This document shows positions 40,463 through 47,353 of a stretch of 64,000 nt of DNA, piece after piece. How positions within the stretch are numbered: the first letter of the stretch is position 1; each line of letters begins with the position of its first letter. A program made the translations under genes and the position numbers. Below the pieces are notes generated by a model that did no database searches, was not told the DNA's origin, and worked only from the letters and a program-made list of their open reading frames with translations. Source of the stretch: an uncultured Muribaculaceae bacterium (GTDB lineage Bacteria; Bacteroidota; Bacteroidia; Bacteroidales; Muribaculaceae); contig CAJTUF010000002.1 of the NCBI GenBank assembly GCA_910579675.1, positions 124,001 to 188,000 of the forward strand, in the 5' to 3' direction.

Positions 40463-42157
40463 ATGAAAAGACTCTTCAGCCGCGCTCTGCTTTTCGTAGG
40501 CGCCATCATGATGCTGACGGGCTGTAACAAGAAGATGAGCCAGTTTGCAGCTGACTACTTCACTACCAACCCGAATCCCCTCGAAGTAGTGGGCACCCAG
40601 GTGCCTGCCGTGGTCACCGCCAACGTGCCCGCCAAGTTCTTCAAGAAGAATGCCGAAGTCACCGTTACCCCCGTGCTCGTATATGCCGGTGGTGAGGCTA
40701 CTTCCACCCCCTACCGTTTCCAGGGCGAAAAGGTGCGCGGCAACGCCACTGTAGTGCCCTACAACAACGGCGGCTCCTATGCCATCCCCGTCAACTTCAC
40801 CTATCAGCCCGCCATGCAGAAGAGCGAGCTCTTCCTTGACTTCAATGTGACTCAGGGCAAGAAGACCTACGCACTTCCCCGCGTGAAGGTTGCCAACGGC
40901 GTGATCGCCACCGCCGCTCTCGCCGATGCCGGCACAGTTGATCCCGCACTCGCTCCCGACAAGTTCCAGCGCATCATCAACGAGAAGTATACCGCCGACA
41001 TTCTCTTCCTCATCAATCAGGCCAACATCCGCAACAATCAGCTGACCACCGCCCAGATGGAGTCGTTCAACTCTGACCTGAAGAACGCAGCTGCCGATAC
41101 CTCCCGCGTGATTGAGGATATCAACATCTCCTCCTACGCTTCGCCCGACGGCCCCTGGGAGTTCAACAACAAGCTGGCCCAGCGTCGTGAGTCGACCACC
41201 AACGACTACCTCACCAAGAAGCTGAAGAAAGAGGCAATCACCGACTTCGGCGAAATCACCAAGCAGTTTACCGCCGAGGACTGGGAAGGCTTCAAGAAGC
41301 TCGTCGAGGCTTCCAACATCCAGGACAAGGAGCTCATCCTCTCTGTTCTTTCGATGTACAAGGATCCCGAACAGCGCGAACGTGAGATCCACAATCTCTC
41401 CAACGTCTTCGAGACCCTCGCCGAGACCATTCTTCCCCAGCTCCGCTACTCGCGTCTTACCGCTTCTGTCAATGTTATCGGCAAGAGCGATGAGCAGATC
41501 AACGCTTTCTTTGACAACGATCCCGCCGCTCTCTCTGTAGACGAAATCCTCTACGCTGCAACCCTCACCGAGGATCCTGCCCGTCAGGCTGCCATCTACA
41601 AGAAGGCTACCGAACTTTACTCCAACGACTTCCGCACCTGGAACAACCTCGGCATGGTACAGTATCAGGCCGGCAACATCGAAGCAGCCAAGGCTTGCTT
41701 CACCCGCGCCGCCCAGTATGCTCCCGCCGCTGCCGAAGCTCAGATGAACCTCGGTCTCATCTCTCTCATGGAGGGTGACTATGCCGCTGCCAACCGTGCC
41801 TTCGGCAATGCCGGCGGCCTCAAGGAGCTCGGCGACGCTCTCGGTGTCTACTACCTCAAGCAGGGCGATGCTGCAGCAGCCGTAAAGGCATTTGGCGACA
41901 GCAAGAGCAACAATGCCGCTCTCTCGCAGATCATCGTGAAGGACTACGGCGCAGCCCGCTCTACCCTCGCTTCGATCACCGAGCCCGACGCAGTGACCTA
42001 CTACCTCACCGCTATCCTCGGTGCCCGCACCAACAACAGCCAGCTCGTGACCTCCAACCTGCGTCAGGCCATCAAGCTCGACCAGAACCTCGCCAAGCAG
42101 GCTGCCAACGACCTTGAGTTTGCCAAGTTCAACCTTCAAGGTGTGCTCGGCAACTGA
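40463..42157 (+). CDS. OmpA-like / TPR lipoprotein
   Basis: 564 residues. Lipoprotein signal with C21 (MLTGC). Residues about 40-140 are beta-rich. An OmpA-like stretch occurs near 215-250 (SSYASPDGPWEFNNKLAQRRESTTNDYL), fitting peptidoglycan association. TPR-like helices follow (WNNLGMVQYQAGNIEAAKACFTRAAQYAP and NLGLISLMEGDYAAANRAFG). A consensus promoter, very biased codon use (almost only C/G-ending optimal codons) and a strong terminator point to an abundant envelope protein. It may anchor the outer membrane to the wall or serve as a scaffold. I cannot tie it to a named complex. Confidence 0.75.
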   Translation: MKRLFSRALLFVGAIMMLTGCNKKMSQFAADYFTTNPNPLEVVGTQVPAVVTANVPAKFFKKNAEVTVTPVLVYAGGEATSTPYRFQGEKVRGNATVVPYNNGGSYAIPVNFTYQPAMQKSELFLDFNVTQGKKTYALPRVKVANGVIATAALADAGTVDPALAPDKFQRIINEKYTADILFLINQANIRNNQLTTAQMESFNSDLKNAAADTSRVIEDINISSYASPDGPWEFNNKLAQRRESTTNDYLTKKLKKEAITDFGEITKQFTAEDWEGFKKLVEASNIQDKELILSVLSMYKDPEQREREIHNLSNVFETLAETILPQLRYSRLTASVNVIGKSDEQINAFFDNDPAALSVDEILYAATLTEDPARQAAIYKKATELYSNDFRTWNNLGMVQYQAGNIEAAKACFTRAAQYAPAAAEAQMNLGLISLMEGDYAAANRAFGNAGGLKELGDALGVYYLKQGDAAAAVKAFGDSKSNNAALSQIIVKDYGAARSTLASITEPDAVTYYLTAILGARTNNSQLVTSNLRQAIKLDQNLAKQAANDLEFAKFNLQGVLGN

Positions 42158-42202
42158 TAATGTAATCCAAGCAATATAGGGTTAGTATTAATTATATCCC
42201 TG

Positions 42203-42246
42203 GCGTCTGCCTCAATGAGATATTGGGGCAGACGCTTTTTTTTTGT
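42203..42246 (+). terminator. Strong terminator after the OmpA/TPR lipoprotein
   Basis: A 14-bp stem (GCGTCTGCC... arm 42203-42216 with 42222-42235) with a 5-base loop, then nine T. It overlaps the -33 box of the next promoter. Confidence 0.9.
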
Positions 42247-42272
42247 TTTTGTGGAAATAATTGTTAATTTTG
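42242..42272 (+). promoter_or_regulatory. Consensus promoter of the rSAM/lipoprotein system
   Basis: TTTG 42242-42245, 19 bases, TAATTTTG 42265-42272: both boxes match. The start near 42276 gives a leader of about 40 bases before ATG 42315. The -33 box lies inside the T run of the previous terminator. Confidence 0.75.
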
Positions 42273-42314
42273 CCGCCGATAACTCAATCCAATCATCATT
42301 ATCACTATCTACAC

Positions 42315-42779
42315 ATGAAACAAGCTTTTCTTAATCTAATCAACATGATGCTGTCGGGTATGCTCGTGATGCTCGGCTTCTCAAGTTGCTCCGAAGGCGA
42401 CAATCCCGAAGATATCCCACTGATGTATGGCTCGCCCCACGGCAGCTACAAGGTGAGCGGTCTCGTGACCGACGTCGATGGCGCTCCTGTCAAGGGTGCC
42501 CGCATAGTCGTCAGAAAGTACAAGGCAGATGGGCAATATCTGTATTTTCCAAATGCCTCCGACACCACCTATACCGATAATCAAGGCCGCTATGAGCGCG
42601 AAGGCGGGAGTGGGGCGGAACCCTCGATCCGCATTGTATGCGATGATCCGTCGGGAGCCTATGCTTCTGACTCCACCGATTGTGTTCTCAAATATGAGGG
42701 CCGCGACGGCATGTGGGATATGGGCACCGCTACGGTGAAAGCCGATTTCAAGTTGCGCCAAAATCCTGACAAGGAATGA
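42315..42779 (+). CDS. rSAM-associated lipoprotein 1
   Basis: 154 residues from ATG 42315; a frame from 42261 would start inside the promoter. Lipoprotein signal with C25 (GFSSC). The mature protein begins with an acidic linker and MYGSPHG (residues 37-43). A transthyretin-like/carboxypeptidase-regulatory beta domain follows (GLVTDVDGAPVKGARIVVR), then IRIVCDDPSGAYASDST and FKLRQNP. It resembles the lipoprotein member of the rSAM/lipoprotein systems known from Bacteroidales, whose function is unknown. It is about 28 bases upstream of its paralogue and in the same operon as the radical SAM gene. Conserved Cys, Tyr, Gly or Ser residues in MYGSP and VCDDP are candidate modification sites (inference). 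Confidence 0.8.
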   Translation: MKQAFLNLINMMLSGMLVMLGFSSCSEGDNPEDIPLMYGSPHGSYKVSGLVTDVDGAPVKGARIVVRKYKADGQYLYFPNASDTTYTDNQGRYEREGGSGAEPSIRIVCDDPSGAYASDSTDCVLKYEGRDGMWDMGTATVKADFKLRQNPDKE

Positions 42780-42806
42780 CCATGATCAACTTACACCTTG
42801 ATAGCT

Positions 42807-43268
42807 ATGAAAAATAGACTTACAGCAATATTTGGCACTCTGCTTTCAGCCATAGTGTCGATGCTCGGTTTTTCGGCATGCAGCTCACAGGCCGATATGT
42901 ATGGATCGCCTTACGGCGATTTCAAGATAAGCGGCATCGTGACTGATGAGGCCGACAAGCCTGTGGCCGGTGCCCGCATCATGGTAAGGCTTCATGAGAG
43001 TAAAGGCCAGTTCTATACCGGTCCCGGAGGATCGGACACCATCACCACAGGAGCTAACGGTAGCTATCTGCTGTCGAAAAATGGCTGGCTCACATATAAG
43101 GTGAGAGTGGTGTGCGACGACCCGACCGGCCATTATCTGCCCGACTCCACGGAGGTTGAGCTCAAATATGCCGGCGGCGACCATGACTGGTATGAAGGCA
43201 AAGCCGAGGCCACAGTTGATTTCAAACTGCGCGAGGCGCCCGCTGGCGAGGAGGCCGGCAAGCAATGA
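42807..43268 (+). CDS. rSAM-associated lipoprotein 2
   Basis: 153 residues from ATG 42807; a TTG three codons upstream is possible. A paralogue of the preceding gene: lipidated C25 (GFSAC), MYGSPYG at residues 31-37, GIVTDEADKPVAGARIMVR, RVVCDDPTGHYLPDSTEVELKYAGG and FKLREAP. The two proteins share the lipobox context, MYGSPxG, GARIxVR, VCDDPxG and FKLR but differ elsewhere, so they arose by duplication and kept these blocks. The stop overlaps the radical SAM start (ATGA), coupling the second lipoprotein to the enzyme. Confidence 0.8.
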   Translation: MKNRLTAIFGTLLSAIVSMLGFSACSSQADMYGSPYGDFKISGIVTDEADKPVAGARIMVRLHESKGQFYTGPGGSDTITTGANGSYLLSKNGWLTYKVRVVCDDPTGHYLPDSTEVELKYAGGDHDWYEGKAEATVDFKLREAPAGEEAGKQ

Positions 43269-44347
43269 AAGATGTGTCGGATATCTCGATGCGGCGTCGG
43301 CTCGCCCTCGAGGTGATGCGCCGTAAGCGCAAGATAAATGTGGAGCGACACGAGCTCCGCACTCTCTTCTGGGAGTCGACCCAAAGGTGCAATGTCAACT
43401 GTCTGCACTGTGGGAGCGACTGCAAGGCGTCGACTGATATTCCCGATATGCCTGCAGCCGACTTCTTCAAGGCTCTCGACAGCATCACGCCCCATGTCGA
43501 TCCACACCATGTGCTGGTGATCATTTCGGGAGGGGAGCCTCTGGTAAGAAAGGATCTGGAAGATATAGGTCGCGAGCTATACCGCCGCGAGTACCCGTGG
43601 GGCATTGTGACCAACGGACTCGCGCTCTCCGATGCACGTCTGCAGTCGCTGCGCCGCGCCGGACTCAGAAGTATCTCGGTGAGTATCGACGGCCTTGCCG
43701 ACTCCCATAATTGGCTCCGCAACCACCCGCAGAGTTTCGACCGCGCCATGAATGCCATCCGCGCCATTGCGCGTTGCCCCGAGCTTGCCTGGGATGCCAT
43801 AACCTGTGTCAACAAGCGTAATATCGACCAGCTTCCTGAGCTCAAGGAGCAGCTCATCGACGCGGGAGCCAAGGCCTGGCGCCTATTCACGATATTTCCG
43901 GTGGGGCGTGCGGCAGGTCAGCCCGATCTGCAACTCACGCCTGACCAATACCGCAGCCTGATGGAGTTTATCAAGACCACCCGGGCTGAGGGGCGCATCA
44001 AGGCCTCGTATTGCTGCGAGGGCTTTTTGGGCGACTACGAAGGGGATGTGCGCGACCATTTCTTCGGGTGCTCGGCAGGAGTGAATACCGGCTCGATACT
44101 TGTCGACGGCTCCATCTCGGCCTGCGCGAGCATACGCTCGGACTTTCACCAGGGCAATATCTACCGCGACGATTTCATGACCGTATGGGAAAACGGCTTC
44201 AAGGAATACCGCGACCGCTCCTGGATGAAAAAAGGGGAGTGTGCCGACTGTAAGATGTGGCGATACTGCGAGGGCAATGGTATGCATCTGCGCGATTCCG
44301 ACGGCAATCTGTTGCGGTGTAACTACCACGAACTTCTCACGCCTTGA
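43265..44347 (+). CDS. Radical SAM/SPASM enzyme of rSAM/lipoprotein system
   Basis: 360 residues. The radical SAM motif is C42-C46-C49 (STQRCNVNCLHCGSDC). IISGGEPLVRKDLEDIGREL, WGIVTNGLAL and SISVSIDGL are the SAM-binding and barrel blocks. The SPASM region has GCSAGVNTGSILVDGSISACASI and GECADCKMWRYCEGNGMHLR with the final RCNYHELL, so auxiliary clusters are likely. Such enzymes modify peptides or proteins; the coupled lipoprotein upstream is the obvious substrate candidate. The family matches the radical SAM member of the rSAM/lipoprotein system, whose chemistry is not known to me. Confidence 0.88.
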   Translation: MKDVSDISMRRRLALEVMRRKRKINVERHELRTLFWESTQRCNVNCLHCGSDCKASTDIPDMPAADFFKALDSITPHVDPHHVLVIISGGEPLVRKDLEDIGRELYRREYPWGIVTNGLALSDARLQSLRRAGLRSISVSIDGLADSHNWLRNHPQSFDRAMNAIRAIARCPELAWDAITCVNKRNIDQLPELKEQLIDAGAKAWRLFTIFPVGRAAGQPDLQLTPDQYRSLMEFIKTTRAEGRIKASYCCEGFLGDYEGDVRDHFFGCSAGVNTGSILVDGSISACASIRSDFHQGNIYRDDFMTVWENGFKEYRDRSWMKKGECADCKMWRYCEGNGMHLRDSDGNLLRCNYHELLTP

Positions 44348-44405
44348 GTTTTTTTACAACACCCACTGCATATTCCTCTCCTTGTCAACAGTTACAACCA
44401 TTATC

Positions 44406-45587
44406 ATGAATATCCGTCGATTCCTATTAATTTCGCTTGCCGCGCTCATGCTTGTCGTGGCAAAGGCTCAGAGCACCCGCCACACTGTCGAGGGGCTGAT
44501 GAAGCGTGCCGCTCCCACTCTTACTTATCATGAAGATATGCCAGCCGACAGCTTCGCGGCATGGCAGAAGCAGATGTCGGAAGCTATGGCCCGCATCATG
44601 AAGCATCCCGAGGCGGAGGTCATGCCGCCGGTCAAGGCTCTGGAGCGCCGCCGCGACGGTTATACCATCGAGAAGTGGATATCGTATCCTGTCGACAGTG
44701 CCGGTGTGGCCTTCTATGTGCTTATTCCGGATACTCTCCGAGGCGGGGCTCTGCAAGCCCCGGCGGTGATGTGTATCCCCGGCTTCGGTCAGACCAAGGA
44801 GCTGCTTGCCGGAGAGCGCCGCGGCAATTACTCGCTCGAAGGGGAGCCGGAAGCCGAGCCGGGCAAGAGCGCCATGGCTCTCCACTTTGTGCGCAAAGGT
44901 CTTGTGGCTGTGGCGGTCGACAATCCGTCGTGCGGCGAGCTGAGCGACGACGGGTATGCCGATTATGTGGCGTCGTCGCGCTTTCTGCTCGAACTGGGCT
45001 GGAGCTATCTGGGCCTCACATCGTGGCAGGACAAGGTGGTGCTCGACTGGATGAAGACTCATCCGCAGATACGCCCCGACCGCATCATTGTGAGCGGATT
45101 CTCGCTCGGCACCGAGCCGCTGATGGTGATGGGGTTGCTCGATCCGTCGATCCATGCGTTTGTCTACAACGACTTCCTGTGCCGTACCCGCGAGCGCGCT
45201 CTCACCATGAACAAGCCCGGCGAAAACGGCGCCCGACCATTCCCCAACAATATCGAGCATCTGATTCCCGACTTTCTCACCACCTTTGACTTCCCCGACA
45301 TAGTGGCGGCTCTCGCTCCACGCCCTGTGATATGCACCGAGGGGGGCATGGATCGCGATTTCCGCATCATTTCCGATGCCTTTGCCAAGGCCGGCGCCCC
45401 CGATGCGTTCACCTATTACCACTATGCCAAGTATGCCGATCCGTCGGCGCGTGTTGCTCTTGAGGAGATGCCTTCGGGCATTGACCGCGACGAGTTTTTC
45501 CGGTTGGCCAATGTCGATCCGCCCCACCATTATTTCAAGACCGAATGGGTGATGCCGTGGCTCGATGCGCTCCTTGCTGACGACTGA
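44406..45587 (+). CDS. Secreted alpha/beta hydrolase
   Basis: 393 residues from ATG 44406; the open frame extends to 44241 but the start here gives a signal peptide (MNIRRFLLISLAALMLVVAKAQ) and sits after the rSAM stop. The nucleophile elbow is GFSLG with S233. PAVMCIPGFGQTKELLAGERRGNY precedes it, and a late acid and His are likely in the C-terminal part (DPPHHYF). It fits dienelactone-hydrolase/acetyl-xylan-esterase-like secreted enzymes; the substrate is unknown. It lies 58 bases after the radical SAM gene in the same direction with no terminator seen between them, so it may belong to the same unit. Confidence 0.75.
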   Translation: MNIRRFLLISLAALMLVVAKAQSTRHTVEGLMKRAAPTLTYHEDMPADSFAAWQKQMSEAMARIMKHPEAEVMPPVKALERRRDGYTIEKWISYPVDSAGVAFYVLIPDTLRGGALQAPAVMCIPGFGQTKELLAGERRGNYSLEGEPEAEPGKSAMALHFVRKGLVAVAVDNPSCGELSDDGYADYVASSRFLLELGWSYLGLTSWQDKVVLDWMKTHPQIRPDRIIVSGFSLGTEPLMVMGLLDPSIHAFVYNDFLCRTRERALTMNKPGENGARPFPNNIEHLIPDFLTTFDFPDIVAALAPRPVICTEGGMDRDFRIISDAFAKAGAPDAFTYYHYAKYADPSARVALEEMPSGIDRDEFFRLANVDPPHHYFKTEWVMPWLDALLADD

Positions 45588-45616
45588 TCTCCTGCCGCAT
45601 AGATGAAAAATAACAG

Positions 45617-45654
45617 CAATCAGGCCGTCTGGAATAGTCCGGGCGGCCTGATTG
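45617..45654. terminator. Bidirectional terminator between hydrolase and gdhA
   Basis: A 13-bp stem (45617-45629 with 45642-45654, one G-T pair). The minus strand after the stem is T-rich (TTATTTTT), so it serves gdhA best. Confidence 0.75.
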
Positions 45655-45683
45655 GTTGAAAGTCGGATTTGTAGATGGGGGGA

Positions 45684-47021
45684 TTACATCACGCCCTGAC
45701 CCATCATGGCGTTTGCCACCTTCATGAAGCCGGCGATGTTGGCGCCCTTCATGTAGTTGATGTAGCCGTTGGGCTCAGTGCCGTAGGTCACACACTGGGT
45801 GTGGATGTCGCTCATGATGGTATGGAGCTTGGCGTCGACTTCGGCGGCGCTCCACTGGAGGTGCATGGCGTTCTGAGTCATCTCAAGACCAGAGGTGGCC
45901 ACACCGCCTGCGTTGACAGCCTTGCCGGGAGCGTAGGTCAGACCGGCGGCAATGAAAGCGTCGATAGCCTCGGGGGTGCAACCCATGTTGGAAACCTCGG
46001 CCACGATGCCCACACCGTTTGCGATGATGTTTTTGGCATCCTCGCCGCTCACCTCGTTCTGGGTGGCGCAGGGGAGAGCGATGTCGACCTTCTGCTCCCA
46101 CGGACGACGGCCGGCAAAGAATGTAGCTTCGGGATATTTCTCGGCATAGGGGGCAACGATGTCCTCGCCCGAAGCGCGGAGCTCGAGCATGTAGTCGATC
46201 TTGTCGCCGCTTACACCTTCGGGATCATAGATGTATCCGTCGGGGCCGGAGATGGTCACAACCTTGGCGCCGAGCTCGGTGGCTTTGGTCACAGCGCCCC
46301 ATGCAACATTGCCGAAGCCGCTGACGGCGATGGTCTTGCCCTTGATGTCGTCGCCCTTCATGGCGAGCATATTCTGAACAAAGTAGAGAGCGCCAAAACC
46401 GGTAGCCTCAGGGCGGATGCGTGAGCCGCCAAATTCGAGAGCCTTGCCGGTCATCGAGCCGTCGCACTGGTTGCAGAGCTTTTTGTACATGCCGTACATA
46501 TAGCCTACCTCACGACCGCCTACGCCTATGTCGCCGGCGGGCACGTCACGGTCGGGACCGATGTTTTTCCAGAGCTCAAGCATGAAGGCCTGGCAGAAGC
46601 GCATGATCTCGGCATCGCTCTTGCCGCGGGGCGAGAAGTCGGAGCCGCCCTTGGCGCCGCCCATGGGGAGGGTGGTGAGAGCGTTTTTGAAGGTCTGCTC
46701 GAAGCCGAGGAACTTGAGGATGGAGAGGTTGACAGAAGCATGGAAGCGGATACCTCCCTTGTACGGGCCGATGGCGTTGTTGAACTGTACGCGGTAGCCG
46801 ATGTTGTTCTGCACCTCACCGCGGTCGTCGGTCCAGGTTACGCGGAAGGTATAGATGCGGTCGGGCTCTACCATACGCTCTATGATCTTGGCCTTCTCAA
46901 ATTCGGGGTGCTGATTGTAGACATCGGCAACACAAAGAAGGACTTCGCGCACTGCCTGCAGATATTCTTTCTCGCCGGGGTGCTTGAGCTCAAGCGAGCT
47001 CATTACTTGATTAATATCCAT
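45684..47021 (-). CDS. gdhA: Glutamate dehydrogenase (NADP-type)
   Basis: 445 residues, the normal size for the hexameric bacterial enzyme. Signatures: GGIRFHASVNLSILKFLGFEQTFKNALTTLPMGGAKGGSDFSPRGKSDAEIMRFC holds the glutamate-binding lysines, and GDIGVGGREVGYMYGMYKK follows. The nucleotide-binding GFGNVAWGAVTKATELGAKVV motif and the 445-residue form suggest NADP use. It aminates 2-oxoglutarate using ammonium, the main nitrogen assimilation route in gut Bacteroidales. A TATATTTG box on the minus strand (47180-47173) is a likely promoter, leaving a leader of about 150 bases. Confidence 0.95.
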   Translation of the reverse strand: MDINQVMSSLELKHPGEKEYLQAVREVLLCVADVYNQHPEFEKAKIIERMVEPDRIYTFRVTWTDDRGEVQNNIGYRVQFNNAIGPYKGGIRFHASVNLSILKFLGFEQTFKNALTTLPMGGAKGGSDFSPRGKSDAEIMRFCQAFMLELWKNIGPDRDVPAGDIGVGGREVGYMYGMYKKLCNQCDGSMTGKALEFGGSRIRPEATGFGALYFVQNMLAMKGDDIKGKTIAVSGFGNVAWGAVTKATELGAKVVTISGPDGYIYDPEGVSGDKIDYMLELRASGEDIVAPYAEKYPEATFFAGRRPWEQKVDIALPCATQNEVSGEDAKNIIANGVGIVAEVSNMGCTPEAIDAFIAAGLTYAPGKAVNAGGVATSGLEMTQNAMHLQWSAAEVDAKLHTIMSDIHTQCVTYGTEPNGYINYMKGANIAGFMKVANAMMGQGVM

Positions 47022-47172
47022 AACTCGTTGGATTGGGTGATTGGTTATCTTTCGATGGTATCGGGCGCCACTTTTTCATCGTCAGGGCTGCTGGGCTGTC
47101 AAAGTGTCGCTCTTTGATTTGATTTGGTATTCTTTGTTTTTTCCGGGCGCCGGGTGCGTCCGTTTCACACCA

Positions 47173-47180
47173 CAAATATA
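47173..47180 (-). promoter_or_regulatory. -7 promoter box of gdhA; 47022-47353 overview
   Basis: TATATTTG on the minus strand matches TAnnTTTG; -33 is unclear. The gene-free stretch 47022-47353 holds the gdhA leader (about 150 bases), this box and the hppA terminator at 47280-47321. I see no further gene. Confidence 0.4.
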
Positions 47181-47279
47181 GCAACAATTCCCGCTAAAAA
47201 GCATCTTTTATTGGTGCTAAAAAATGTTAAATCAGCCCCGGCTGCTTTCAATTTGTCATCGGGGGGGGTGGATATGACG

Positions 47280-47321
47280 CGGGCGGCGCGATGCCGCTCT
47301 GTGCGGAAATCGCGCCGCCCG
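47280..47321 (-). terminator. Terminator of hppA
   Basis: A perfect 13-bp GC stem (47280-47292 with 47309-47321) with an inner CCGC/GCGG stem, 33 bases downstream of the hppA stop on the minus strand. Confidence 0.75.
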
Positions 47322-47353
47322 TAGTGGGGGAGGTAAGGTGAGTGGTGTCCGGA

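Noticed and set aside
40454..42139. 561-codon minus-strand open frame opposite the OmpA/TPR lipoprotein
   Set aside because: An artefact of the strong codon bias of the sense gene; Gly/Val/Leu-rich without motifs, and the sense gene has a signal peptide, promoter and terminator.
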